NCBI GenBank assembly: GCA_938002705.1
Contig: CALLAG010000281.1
Coordinates: 1-24,435, forward strand
DNA length: 24,435 nucleotides
Reading direction: 5' to 3'
From: an uncultured Saprospiraceae bacterium
GTDB lineage: Bacteria > Bacteroidota > Bacteroidia > Chitinophagales > Saprospiraceae
The notes under the pieces are model-generated. The model searched no databases, had not been told where the DNA came from, and saw nothing but the letters and a program-made list of their open reading frames with translations. The position numbers and the translations under genes are program-made. Below are positions 1 through 9,285 of the stretch, in pieces (positions within the stretch are counted from its first letter, which is position 1; each line of letters begins with the position of its first letter).

Positions 1-726
1 TGCGGTATTCTGAATACACTTGCTGGATTCGGGTCTGTCATATCACTAGCCATCTACATGGATGTCCTCAATATACCTGGACATATCGCTAATGCTACTA
101 ATAGAGTCAATATACTCGCCAGCAGCAACATCGCTGCAGTGACATTCTACAAGAATGGAAAATTAAAATTAAAGGGAGATGCCAAGTATATAGTAGTGAC
201 ACTCATCGGAGTTATGGTCGGTGTGATCATCGCTTCATATGTCAATGACGCTCAATTTCGGACCGCTTTTAAGTACCTCTTAATACCGATACTCATATTA
301 CTTATTGCCAATCCTAAGAAATTTATGCATGTACTGGAAGACGAGAAACCTTCTTCTCCATGGATCATTATGCCTATGATTTTTCTAATAGGTATCTATG
401 CTGGATTTATCCAAGCTGGATTCGGTGTCTTATTCCTTATGATTCTTGTTATGCTCGGCAGGTACAGTCTCGTGAGAAGTAATGCTCTTAAGATTGCTAT
501 CGTTGCCATCTACTCATTTTTCGTAGTAGCTTGGTTCTGGTGGCAAGGCATGATACAATGGGTGCCAGGATTAATCATGGCAATAGGACAATCTATAAGC
601 GGATACATAACTGCAAAATATCTATCCAAATATGAAAATGCAAATAAGTTCGCTTACTGGTTCTTGATCGTCTTATTGATCTTGGTGATTATTAAGAATT
701 TTGAATTGTATAAAGTGTTTGGGTAG
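1..726 (+). CDS. TauE/SafE-family membrane permease (5' end outside window)
   Basis: The reading frame is open from base 1 and ends in TAG, giving 241 residues. The family is usually about 250-270 residues, so only a short N-terminus is missing. The protein is almost entirely hydrophobic, with six or more membrane segments. It shows the two related half-motifs of the TauE/SafE (sulfite exporter) family: NTLAGFGSVISL at the start, followed by NIPGHIANATNRV, and GFIQAGFGVLF about 120 residues later, followed by a second hydrophobic block. Family members are inner-membrane transporters of sulfur oxyanions or small organosulfonates; the substrate here cannot be read from sequence. An ATG at 58 exists, but the preceding in-frame residues (LAGFGS) belong to the family motif, so it is internal. 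The tail of the gene has a decayed second copy near 1078-1170. Confidence 0.85.
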   Translation, partial: CGILNTLAGFGSVISLAIYMDVLNIPGHIANATNRVNILASSNIAAVTFYKNGKLKLKGDAKYIVVTLIGVMVGVIIASYVNDAQFRTAFKYLLIPILILLIANPKKFMHVLEDEKPSSPWIIMPMIFLIGIYAGFIQAGFGVLFLMILVMLGRYSLVRSNALKIAIVAIYSFFVVAWFWWQGMIQWVPGLIMAIGQSISGYITAKYLSKYENANKFAYWFLIVLLILVIIKNFELYKVFG

Positions 727-772
727 TATTGGGTTTTTGTTTAGCTTGATTCTTAAGTATCACTTACAACTA

Positions 773-1015
773 TCATTTCAATTTGATACCCAAATTCTTC
801 ATATCTAAATCCAGATCTTCTTTAGTGTAATGAAGATCTACATCTCTTTTAGATAGTTCTTTTTGAAAGTCAATTTGACTAAGATTAGCCAGTTTTCGTG
901 CCTTACCAGAACTCAGTTTCTTTTTTTCATATAGAAAACATGCTAATTCTATAAGCAATTCACTGCCAGATAGATCAACCTTTCTTAATACTTCATCGGA
1001 GATTACAACAGCCAT
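773..1015 (-). CDS. UPF0175-family small protein, orphan antitoxin-like
   Basis: An 80-residue protein beginning MAVVISDEVLRKVDLSGSEL and ending in LGIKLK. It carries the typical UPF0175 layout: a short N-terminal strand, then SELLIELACFLYEKKKLSSGKA, a helix-turn-helix-like ARKLANLSQIDFQKELSKR, and an acidic tail HYTKEDLDLDM. An in-frame TTG start at 1033 would add six residues. I prefer the ATG at 1015 because family members begin right at this strand. UPF0175 proteins are commonly encoded next to PIN-domain (DUF3368-type) toxins and are taken to be their antitoxins. No PIN gene lies downstream here, where the convergent permease gene ends 46 bp away, so the gene looks orphan. It follows carB on the same strand after about 150 bp and may be read from carB transcription. 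Family confidence is high; function is inference. Confidence 0.8.
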   Translation of the reverse strand: MAVVISDEVLRKVDLSGSELLIELACFLYEKKKLSSGKARKLANLSQIDFQKELSKRDVDLHYTKEDLDLDMKNLGIKLK

Positions 1016-1077
1016 TTGGAATATTTTTACCAAGATAAGAACATTACTTTGATACTGTTTAGTTCATATTGCATAAA

Positions 1078-1170
1078 ATTAACCCATGTCAATACAATTT
1101 CTTTACTGCAAAGTATCTATCCATATATGAGAATGCACCTTGATCGTGTTATTGAATTTGGTGATTATTA
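1078..1170 (+). pseudogene. Decayed duplicate of the permease gene tail
   Basis: Two blocks match the end of the upstream permease gene in the same orientation. Bases 1106-1137 match 611-642 at 29 of 32 positions, and 1140-1170 match 664-694 at 28 of 31. The intervening 21 bases of the original are replaced by 2 bases, which breaks the frame, and TGA follows at once. Weaker similarity extends left to about 1078 (attaa..catg.caata compared with the segment near 572-590). The translated remnant reads TAKYLS.YENA and, in a second frame, LIVLLNLVII, recognisably the permease C-terminus. The last matching base is also the last base of the carB stop codon. The UPF0175 gene lies exactly between the intact tail and this relic. 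Confidence 0.75.
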
Positions 1171-3984
1171 CCTACTCAAAAACATACTTCTCTCGCTATC
1201 CAATTTCCTAAAGAAAGGATCATTGAGATCTTTGATAAAGCGTATCGCTTCTCCAGTAGACTTCATTTCTGGACCTAAGTTCTTATCGACATTAGGAAAC
1301 TTATTAAATGAGAATACTGGCACTTTTATAGCATAACCGTCTAACTTCTTCTCGTATTCAAAATCCTTAATCTTCTTACTGCCTATCATAACGTGAGTAG
1401 CAATATTCAAGAAAGGAACTTGATAAGCTTTGGCTATGAACGGTGTTGTACGTGATGCTCTTGGATTAGCTTCTATGACGAATACTTCATCGTCTTTGAT
1501 AGCGAATTGTATGTTAATCAATCCTCTGATCTCTAAGGCTTCAGCTAGCTTATGCGTATACTCTTTCATAGTCTCTATGACTTTCTCAGAGAGAGAATAG
1601 GTCGGCAACATAGCAGAACTATCACCTGAGTGTATACCCGCAGGTTCTATATGCTCCATGATACCCATGATGAGGAGCTCTTCTCCATCGTAGATAGCGT
1701 CTACTTCAGCTTCTTTAGCTCGTTCTAAGAACTGATCTATCAAGACTCTGTTATCAGGCATATGCTTGAATATGCTGAGCACATGTCTTTCCAGTTCCTC
1801 ATCATTAATGACGATACGCATACGCTGGCCACCTAATACATATGATGGTCTTACAAGTACTGGATATGTTACTTCATTAGCTATTTTGATAGCTGCATCT
1901 ACATCTTCCGCGACGCCATATCTTGGATATGGAATTTCGAGTTCCTTGAGCATGTCAGAGAACCTTCCACGATCTTCTGCAAGGTCCATACTCTTAAAGC
2001 TACTTCCTATGATCTTATATCCTTTCTTCTCTATCGTCTCAGCTAACTTAAGTGCCGTCTGGCCACCTAACTGTACGATAACACCTTCTGGTTGCTCCAG
2101 TTCTAATATCTCTTCTATGTGCTCCCAGAATATAGGCTCGAAATATAACTTATCTGCTACATCAAAATCTGTAGATACCGTCTCAGGATTACAGTTGATC
2201 ATAATAGATTCGTAACCAGCTTCCTTTATAGCCATAACGCCATGGACACAACAGTAATCGAATTCTATTCCCTGTCCTATTCTATTTGGACCAGAACCTA
2301 AAACAACAATTTTCTTTTTCTTACTTGGGATACTCTCATTCTCTCCATCGAATGTAGAATAGAAATATGGGGTATGTGCTTCGAATTCTGCTGCACACGT
2401 ATCCACCATCTTATAAGTTCTTCTTATATCTAGTGACTTTCTATACTTAGTGACAGCCTCTTCATCTATACGCATAAGCCATGCTATCTGAAGATCAGAA
2501 TAACCTACAGTCTTGAGTTCATGTAGGAAGGCTCTCGGAATATCCTCAGGCACATTATACTTCATAAGCTGATCTTCCAGCTTTACGAGGGATTTAATTT
2601 GTTTTAGATACCATGGGTCTATCTTAGTGAGCTTCTGTACAGAACTTACCGATACACCTAATCGTAGAGCATCTTTGACTCTATATATACGATCATCACT
2701 TGCGACTTCTAATCTGTTAAGGATATCTTCAGTTTTGATCCACTCTTTCTTATCGGCACCTAGGCCTGCTCTATTATTTTCTTGACTTTGACATGCTTTC
2801 TGTAGGGCTTCTAAGAATGTACGACCTATAGCCATGACCTCTCCTACAGATTTCATCTGTAGTCCTAATGTGTGATCTGAACCATAGAATTTCTCAAAAT
2901 TCCATCTTGGCATTTTGACAATCACATAATCTAATGTCGGCTCGAAGTATGCTGAAGTTGTCTTAGTAATTTGATTCTTGAGCTCATCAAGATTATATCC
3001 TATAGCGAGCTTAGCTGCAATCTTAGCGATCGGGTAACCTGTCGCCTTGGAGGCCAGTGCTGATGATCTTGATACTCGAGGATTGATTTCTATACAGATA
3101 AGCTTCTCATCTACTGGATTAATGGCAAATTGCACATTACATCCTCCTGCGAAGTTACCTAATGATCTCATCAGCAATATCGCCTGATTCCGCATCTCTT
3201 GATAGGCCTTATCTGAGAGCGTCATCGCTGGCGCTACAGTAATACTATCACCAGTATGGATACCCATAGGATCGAGATTCTCTACTGTACATATGATGAC
3301 AACATTGTTATTATTATCTCTGAGAAGCTCCAGTTCGTATTCTTTCCATCCTAATACTGCTTCCTCTACAAGCACCTCATGCGATGGAGAAGAATTTAAT
3401 CCATGTCTTAATGCCTCATCAAAATCCTCAGGATTCATAACGAAACCTCCTCCTGTACCACCTAAAGTATATGAAGGTCTTATCACAAGAGGAAAACCAA
3501 TCTTCTGAGAAGCATCTTTTCCTTCTAAGAAAGAATTAGCTATAAATGATGGTGCTACGCTTAATCCTAACTTTACTACGTGTTTTCTGAACTCTTCTCT
3601 ATTCTCAGCTAACTCTATCGCATCAAGATCAACCCCTACGAGCTTAGTATTGAATTCTTTCCATAGACCTTGCTTACCTGCTTCGATAGCTAAGTTGAGA
3701 GCTGTCTGCCCTCCCATAGTAGCCAGCACGGCATCTATTTGTCTTTCTTCGAGGATATGTCGAAGGCTTTCTACCGTAAGTGGTAATAAGTAGATATGAT
3801 CCGCCGTAAGGGGATCAGTCATTATAGTCGCCGGATTAGAATTAATAAGGCTGACTTCGATACCTTCTTCTCTCAGAGATCGAGAGGCTTGAGTTCCAGA
3901 ATAATCGAATTCGCAAGCTTGGCCGATAACAATCGGGCCACTTCCTATGATCAATATTGATTTTATAGATTTGTCCCGAGGCAT
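1168..3984 (-). CDS. carB: Carbamoyl-phosphate synthase large subunit, short form without allosteric domain
   Basis: Makes carbamoyl phosphate from bicarbonate, ATP and glutamine-derived ammonia for pyrimidine and arginine synthesis, in the cytoplasm with CarA. The 938-residue protein has the internal duplication of CarB. The N-terminal half opens with GSGPIVIGQACEFDYSG and carries an ATP-grasp domain with IEINPRVSRSSA. The C-terminal half opens with GSGPNRIGQGIEFDY and carries a second ATP-grasp domain with VIEANPRASRTTPF. It ends just after NKFPNVDKNLGPEMKSTGEA with a short tail finishing in MFLSR. The roughly 135-residue C-terminal MGS-like allosteric domain found in enterobacterial CarB (about 1,070 residues) is absent. 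As far as I recall this is usual in Bacteroidota, so it is not a truncation. Direct UMP and ornithine control through that domain should be missing (inference). No carA is in the window. The ATG at 3984 fits the family N-terminus. Confidence 0.97.
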   Translation of the reverse strand: MPRDKSIKSILIIGSGPIVIGQACEFDYSGTQASRSLREEGIEVSLINSNPATIMTDPLTADHIYLLPLTVESLRHILEERQIDAVLATMGGQTALNLAIEAGKQGLWKEFNTKLVGVDLDAIELAENREEFRKHVVKLGLSVAPSFIANSFLEGKDASQKIGFPLVIRPSYTLGGTGGGFVMNPEDFDEALRHGLNSSPSHEVLVEEAVLGWKEYELELLRDNNNNVVIICTVENLDPMGIHTGDSITVAPAMTLSDKAYQEMRNQAILLMRSLGNFAGGCNVQFAINPVDEKLICIEINPRVSRSSALASKATGYPIAKIAAKLAIGYNLDELKNQITKTTSAYFEPTLDYVIVKMPRWNFEKFYGSDHTLGLQMKSVGEVMAIGRTFLEALQKACQSQENNRAGLGADKKEWIKTEDILNRLEVASDDRIYRVKDALRLGVSVSSVQKLTKIDPWYLKQIKSLVKLEDQLMKYNVPEDIPRAFLHELKTVGYSDLQIAWLMRIDEEAVTKYRKSLDIRRTYKMVDTCAAEFEAHTPYFYSTFDGENESIPSKKKKIVVLGSGPNRIGQGIEFDYCCVHGVMAIKEAGYESIMINCNPETVSTDFDVADKLYFEPIFWEHIEEILELEQPEGVIVQLGGQTALKLAETIEKKGYKIIGSSFKSMDLAEDRGRFSDMLKELEIPYPRYGVAEDVDAAIKIANEVTYPVLVRPSYVLGGQRMRIVINDEELERHVLSIFKHMPDNRVLIDQFLERAKEAEVDAIYDGEELLIMGIMEHIEPAGIHSGDSSAMLPTYSLSEKVIETMKEYTHKLAEALEIRGLINIQFAIKDDEVFVIEANPRASRTTPFIAKAYQVPFLNIATHVMIGSKKIKDFEYEKKLDGYAIKVPVFSFNKFPNVDKNLGPEMKSTGEAIRFIKDLNDPFFRKLDSERSMFLSR

Positions 3985-4007
3985 ATTTGTCGTCTTTTTC
4001 TTGACGG

Positions 4008-4015
4008 CAAATATA
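4008..4015 (-). promoter_or_regulatory. Putative Bacteroidota -7 promoter element for carB
   Basis: On the minus strand this reads TATATTTG, an exact match to the Bacteroidota -7 consensus TAnnTTTG. It is centred 27 bp before the carB ATG, in the 42-bp gap after the upstream adhesin-like gene. The -33 region is weak: GTGG appears where TTTG would be expected, 19 bp upstream. It would give a leader of roughly 15-20 nt. The element overlaps an imperfect stem (3986-3994 with 4003-4011). Confidence 0.35.
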
Positions 4016-4026
4016 TACGAACTTTT

Positions 4027-7000
4027 CTATTTGACCACAGTAATTGGACCAGTTTCAAAGAATAGATTTCCAAAGCTATCTTCTACTTCGATTTTATAGA
4101 CAAATACATTGGTATCGCCTTGATTGCTTCTATAATCGCCGTCCCATCCTCGACTTTCTTCATTAGGTGGAAAATCATTAGCCTCAAATACAAGATTACC
4201 CCATCTACTGTAGACTTGCATACTTCGAACTACCATTATAGATTCATTACCATATACGGTAAACCAGTCGTCCTCTCCATCCCCATTAGGTGAGAATGTA
4301 TTAGGTATATAGATCAGTCCGTCAGGTAGAAAAGTAATAGCACTCTCACAATTATCAGTATTGTTACATGCATCTGTTATTGTAAATGTGACTATCTCTG
4401 TAAGAGTCTCAGTACAATTAGCGATTACCTCGATATCAAAATCTGTTGTCACCTCAAATTCATCTTGAGAATCAACCGTATATCCTAATAAAAATAAATC
4501 TAAAGATGTCGTTGTCGTCACCTCACTACACTTGATGGTAATCGGTTCTGGACAATCTATACTTACCCTGAGGTTATTAGTGAATGCTATACTAGCTGTA
4601 CATTCTTCTATATTATTACACTCGTCTTCTGCTATAAATACCACATTGTATGCTTCTCCACAATCTAAATTATTAAGATCTGCCGTAAAGTTATTGCTTG
4701 TCATTACGGCACTGCATACGTCCTCCCCTTCAAAAGTAGCTAACCAACTATCTACGTCACCAGCTAATGTGTTGCTAAATATATCCACCTCGATACTCTC
4801 TGCACATGTAATTATAGGTGATTGGGTATCAGCTACGTTAATTTCTTGGCTACAAGTATTCTCTAGTCCACAGGCATCTGTCACAGAGAAGGTAACAACA
4901 TTCTCAGATACACAGATATTAGAGACATCTATGGTCAAAAAATCATTATTGACTAATACTGCAACACCATTATTATCTATTCCTGTTGCTTCTGACAACC
5001 ACAAATCTATCGCAGCATCAATGCCACTATCTCCACATTCTAAATTAAGTACATCAGAAGGACATGTAATCGTAGGAGACTCTTTATTTATAAATATCAC
5101 TGCGCTACAACTACTTACCAGATCACACTCATCAGTAGCCGTATAAGGCACCTCTATAATATCAGGAGACTGACATAGATCACTGAAGTCTATTGTCATA
5201 TCAAATTCCAAGTCTACACTACTACATGCATCAGCGCTTATAGCTGTAGATAACCATGCTGTGATATCCGCTTGTGCATTAGCATCTGCTGCATTAACCG
5301 TAATATCCTGTGGGCAAGTTAATTGTGGAGCTGTGTTGTCTTCTAGTACTATGGCACTCTCACAAGTTATATCAAGGCCACAAGAATTCGTCATTGTAAA
5401 GGTAACTATGAGGGAATCACCACAGTTAAGGTTGAAAAAATCTACCTCACTATACCCTGGCGATGTAACATCTATTTCTGAGCCATCAAAATCAAAACCA
5501 TCAGCAGCGAGTCTCCATGCTTCTATTAATGCAATATTATCAGTGTCACCACATTCTACTACAAGGTCTGCAGGACAATTAATGATAGCTATTCTTTCTG
5601 ACCTTACGGTCAATATAGATGTACAATCAGATGTCAAGCCACAATCATCCTGAGCAGTAAACACGACTGGTATATCCACAAACCCTAAGCAATCGTCTAT
5701 GTTAAAATTATTATTATAATTATCATCAATATTGTATGACAAGCAGTTATCACTACCTGACACAGACGATAGCCATATATTAATATCGGAATCAAAAGTA
5801 GGTGTCCCGAAAACAAATGCTGTATCACTAGGACATACAACTTCTGGCACTGTCGTATCTGTAATTGTGATCATTGCATTACATGTTAGAGTAGCATTAC
5901 AATTATCCATCATCGTAAACTCTACTGGAACAGATCCTGAGCAAGTCATAAGTTGCGGATCATCTAAATCTAAATCATAAGTTACGACAAACTGATTATT
6001 GTCAGAATCAAAAGCAGTAGCAGATTCTAACCATGAAGTTAAGTTAAGTGCATTATCTGCATTGCCACATTCTATCGTCGTATCTTGGGCACAAGTAATC
6101 TCAGAGACCACAGAATTTCTTATAGTAATATCAAATGCACAATCTGATCTATTACTACATGAATCTACTGCAGTTACGATAACGGGTATGACCAACTCAT
6201 CACCACACATGAAATCTAATAGGCTTCTATCAAGATCGTCTGTCATCTCATATGAGTTACAATCTTCTATCACTATACTAGAAAGAAAATCTTCTACGGT
6301 CTGTTCTATATCTGGAGCACCAGCTGATAGGTTAAGTCCTGCGGGACAGTCTATCTCAGGGCCTAAGTCATCTATCAGAGATATTGTCTGTGTACAAGTA
6401 TTAACTTGCCCACATGTATCTTGTATCTCAAATGTAATAAGTGATGCAATAGAACAATCACCTTGCAGATTATCAGGATTATAATCAGAAGTTACATTAC
6501 GAGACATTGCGTTATTATCTATACCACTTGCCTGAGCTATCCAATCCTCGATCATAAGATCATTATCGGGATTGCCACATTGTAGGACCAAGTCATTAGA
6601 AGGACAAGTAATCGTTGGTATAGATTTATCTATATTAATAATCGCTGTACAAGAGCTCGTATTATTACATCCATCTGTTACAGAGAATAGGACTTCTGTA
6701 ATCGCATCAGCTTCACATGGATTAAAAGTAGTCGCATCAAAACCCGTACTTACTGCCCCAGGCATACACATATCATCCGCCGTCGTAAGCATAAGCCAAT
6801 TCTCGACTATCAGCTGATAATCAGATTGTGTGCTAATAATACTTAATGGTGAAGGACATGAGATAGATGGTGCTATAGTATCTGCAACAACGATTGTTGC
6901 TATACACGAATCTTCATATAGACAATTATCTATGATACTAAACATGACATCTAAGGAATCAAGACATTGGTTATAGTCTATAGATCCCGGTATATAATCA

Positions 7001-9108
7001 TTAACAACAGTTAAGTCATTACCATTAAAATCACTTCCTACTGTCTGCTGCAACCAAGTGCTTATAAGCATCTCATTATCACTATCATTACAACTGACTA
7101 AGACATTATCAGCACAAGTAACGGTAGGTAATCTGTCTGTATTTATTGTAAGATTACTTATACACGGCATCGCGGATAGTCCACAACTATCTGTAACCGT
7201 ATATTCTACAGAAACAGTTACAGATAGATCACATCCTTGTATAGAAGATGGATCGTAGTTATTCTCTATAATAGGATCTGCACAGTTATCAGTAGCGACT
7301 ATGGACTGTAACCAGTCATCTATCTCAGCATTAAGATCTGTAACGCCAGCATCGAATGTGATATCGGCAGGACAAGTTGTAATCACAGGCGCTTGATCAT
7401 CGGTCATCATAATAAAAGATGGACAAGACAGCCGTCCACCACAGAGATCTATTGCCGTAAATGTGACAGAAATATTGCCACTACATGCTGTGAGTCTTGG
7501 ATCCAGAATATCAACATTAGATTCTACTGTAATGTCGCTATTAATATTATCAGAAGCGGTTGTCTCAGCTATCCATTCTTGTAATAGAGTCGCATTATTA
7601 GGGTCACCACATCGCAACTCTAAGAAACTTGCACAACTAATGGTAGAGCTATAATCACTCTCTATTGTTATTCTACTTACACAAGAAGTATCATTCTGAC
7701 ATACATCTTCTGCCACGAACGTGACGGATATATCCTTAGTAGGATCACATGAGAATAATACTTCGTCTGTATCTAAGTCATTATCTACCATAGTACTGCC
7801 ACAAGCATCCTCGGCTACAAACTGTTGTGTCCATAATGTAGCTGCAGAAACTATGTCTGGCTCCGAAGTCAAGAATACCGTATCCCTTGGACAAGATATT
7901 ACAGGTTTTTGAGTATCGACTATCGTAATATTAGAAGCACAAGAACTCATCCTTCCACATAAGTTTGATGTAAAGGTGATCTCTGTAGTCTGTCCACAAA
8001 AAGGAGCAACTAATAGTAATGTATCAAAATTATTGTCTACGGGTAAGGCCATATTTCTGAAATCAGTAGCCTGAGCATCTACACTCCAGTTATTAATAAT
8101 GGCTCTATTATTAGGATCTCCACATTCTATTGTAATGTCATCTGGACATACGATATCAGGTATAGATTCATTGATGACTGTGATCATCACCTCACATGTA
8201 CTTATATTATCACAAGTATCTCTAGCAGTAAGTACAACGGGTATCTGCTGCATCGTCTGGCAATCAAATAAGACATCTGACATCGTAAAATCATCTTCTA
8301 ACCTTGCATTACCACATTGCTCAAATGTCATTGCGGTCTGGAGATGATCCTCTATATTGGAGAATAAATCAGGGTCTTCTATATCATATTCTATATTATC
8401 AGGACATGTTATTTCTGGAGGTGTATTATCTACTACTACAAAGCTAGCTATCGTTGTCCTCTTAACACCACAATCATCTTCTAAGAACCATTGCAATCGT
8501 ATATTACCTCTCTCATTAGGAAAACTCGAACCAGAATTTAGACATGCATTATCGAATGCAATCACTGGATCAGCAGGAAGTGTAGATTCTACATTACCAC
8601 AACCTTGTAATTGTGTACCACCCAGATCTTCTACCCATTCAGAAAATATAGAATCAACATTCTCACTGCATTCCACAACTTTAGCTTGACCAAAGGAGAG
8701 AATCTGAAGTTGAGCATACACAATCTCGTAGGTTGTAACACATGTAACAATACTGGTCTGATCAGTAATTGTATAAGTTCTTGTTACTGTATAAGTGTCC
8801 ATACAGTCAGCGGGATCATCACCCATAATAACATCATTGACAGTAATGACGACTGGACTGCAAGCATTACTTATGTTTCCTCCGAGTGCTTCGAATCTAA
8901 TCTGATCTGAATTTGATATTGTAACTCCGTCCAGAAATTCTGGAGCGACTTCAGGAATCTTATGTATGCAATCTAAGGTGACGTTGCCAGATAATGGACC
9001 ACAATCTACAGTGAGATTATTGTCCTCATATATAGATACGTCTACTCCGTAAGAAAGGAGTGGCATTAAGGAAAGTAAGAATATGCCTATATAAATAGGA
9101 TATTTCAT
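4027..9108 (-). CDS. Giant secreted HYR-like repeat protein with T9SS type B sorting domain
   Basis: A 1,693-residue predicted surface or extracellular protein. Residues 1-21 form a Sec signal peptide (hydrophobic IYIGIFLLSLMPLLSYG). Residues 22-231 form a Cys-rich N-terminal region related to that of the neighbouring paralogue (IPEVAPEFLDG motif). Residues 232-1599 are 16 tandem units of about 85 residues resembling HYR/Ig-like domains: each starts with a (D..xPxI)xCP motif and ends TxxDxCxxxxxCxxxIxI. Residues 1600-1693 form a T9SS type B (gliding-motility-associated) C-terminal domain beginning YIPNTFSPNGDGEDDWF, with the usual VYSRWGNLVFEA and GWDG motifs. Such proteins are exported by T9SS and often act in adhesion or gliding; the ligand is unknown. 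carB follows 42 bp downstream, with no terminator visible in the gap. The ATG start fits the signal peptide. Confidence 0.9.
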   Translation of the reverse strand: MKYPIYIGIFLLSLMPLLSYGVDVSIYEDNNLTVDCGPLSGNVTLDCIHKIPEVAPEFLDGVTISNSDQIRFEALGGNISNACSPVVITVNDVIMGDDPADCMDTYTVTRTYTITDQTSIVTCVTTYEIVYAQLQILSFGQAKVVECSENVDSIFSEWVEDLGGTQLQGCGNVESTLPADPVIAFDNACLNSGSSFPNERGNIRLQWFLEDDCGVKRTTIASFVVVDNTPPEITCPDNIEYDIEDPDLFSNIEDHLQTAMTFEQCGNARLEDDFTMSDVLFDCQTMQQIPVVLTARDTCDNISTCEVMITVINESIPDIVCPDDITIECGDPNNRAIINNWSVDAQATDFRNMALPVDNNFDTLLLVAPFCGQTTEITFTSNLCGRMSSCASNITIVDTQKPVISCPRDTVFLTSEPDIVSAATLWTQQFVAEDACGSTMVDNDLDTDEVLFSCDPTKDISVTFVAEDVCQNDTSCVSRITIESDYSSTISCASFLELRCGDPNNATLLQEWIAETTASDNINSDITVESNVDILDPRLTACSGNISVTFTAIDLCGGRLSCPSFIMMTDDQAPVITTCPADITFDAGVTDLNAEIDDWLQSIVATDNCADPIIENNYDPSSIQGCDLSVTVSVEYTVTDSCGLSAMPCISNLTINTDRLPTVTCADNVLVSCNDSDNEMLISTWLQQTVGSDFNGNDLTVVNDYIPGSIDYNQCLDSLDVMFSIIDNCLYEDSCIATIVVADTIAPSISCPSPLSIISTQSDYQLIVENWLMLTTADDMCMPGAVSTGFDATTFNPCEADAITEVLFSVTDGCNNTSSCTAIINIDKSIPTITCPSNDLVLQCGNPDNDLMIEDWIAQASGIDNNAMSRNVTSDYNPDNLQGDCSIASLITFEIQDTCGQVNTCTQTISLIDDLGPEIDCPAGLNLSAGAPDIEQTVEDFLSSIVIEDCNSYEMTDDLDRSLLDFMCGDELVIPVIVTAVDSCSNRSDCAFDITIRNSVVSEITCAQDTTIECGNADNALNLTSWLESATAFDSDNNQFVVTYDLDLDDPQLMTCSGSVPVEFTMMDNCNATLTCNAMITITDTTVPEVVCPSDTAFVFGTPTFDSDINIWLSSVSGSDNCLSYNIDDNYNNNFNIDDCLGFVDIPVVFTAQDDCGLTSDCTSILTVRSERIAIINCPADLVVECGDTDNIALIEAWRLAADGFDFDGSEIDVTSPGYSEVDFFNLNCGDSLIVTFTMTNSCGLDITCESAIVLEDNTAPQLTCPQDITVNAADANAQADITAWLSTAISADACSSVDLEFDMTIDFSDLCQSPDIIEVPYTATDECDLVSSCSAVIFINKESPTITCPSDVLNLECGDSGIDAAIDLWLSEATGIDNNGVAVLVNNDFLTIDVSNICVSENVVTFSVTDACGLENTCSQEINVADTQSPIITCAESIEVDIFSNTLAGDVDSWLATFEGEDVCSAVMTSNNFTADLNNLDCGEAYNVVFIAEDECNNIEECTASIAFTNNLRVSIDCPEPITIKCSEVTTTTSLDLFLLGYTVDSQDEFEVTTDFDIEVIANCTETLTEIVTFTITDACNNTDNCESAITFLPDGLIYIPNTFSPNGDGEDDWFTVYGNESIMVVRSMQVYSRWGNLVFEANDFPPNEESRGWDGDYRSNQGDTNVFVYKIEVEDSFGNLFFETGPITVVK
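4312..8415 (-). repeat. Array of 16 HYR-like units in 8 alternating B-A pairs
   Basis: Protein-level tandem repeat inside the giant protein, about 85 residues (256 bp) per unit. Units alternate without exception. A-type units have a second cysteine early (ECGDPNN-like, residue 10-12 of the unit) and none at the later D.N site. B-type units lack the early cysteine and have one later (ATDNC-like). Every unit has exactly five cysteines. Sequence between units has diverged, so the array is old and not a recent DNA-level amplification. Confidence 0.85.
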
Positions 9109-9285
9109 ATGCTAATGTTGTTGACCTAATTATTTTATCAAAAACCAAAGTTTAGATTGTAATAACTAAGTATTAAGGTATTATAATATCAATTATTACG
9201 ACAAAAACTAGACCAACTTATTATAGAAAGTTTTAATGCGTTCGAGTTGAACAAATTCTACGTTATTCATGGGTGTTGGGTAATT

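Noticed and set aside
1016..1336. Plus-strand open frame of 106 codons spanning the end of carB
   Set aside because: It runs antisense through the carB 3' end and through the permease-tail relic; there is no family signature and the carB frame is certain.
1168..3984. CarB as a truncated pseudogene because it is about 135 residues shorter than the enterobacterial protein
   Set aside because: The frame is intact, both synthetase halves are complete, and the short form ending in a LSR-type tail is, to my knowledge, normal in Bacteroidota.
4532..8910. Many plus-strand open frames opposite the giant repeat protein
   Set aside because: They recur with the repeat period, are Ser/Thr/Ile-rich as expected from antisense of Asp/Cys/Thr-rich repeats, and lack start signals; they are shadows.
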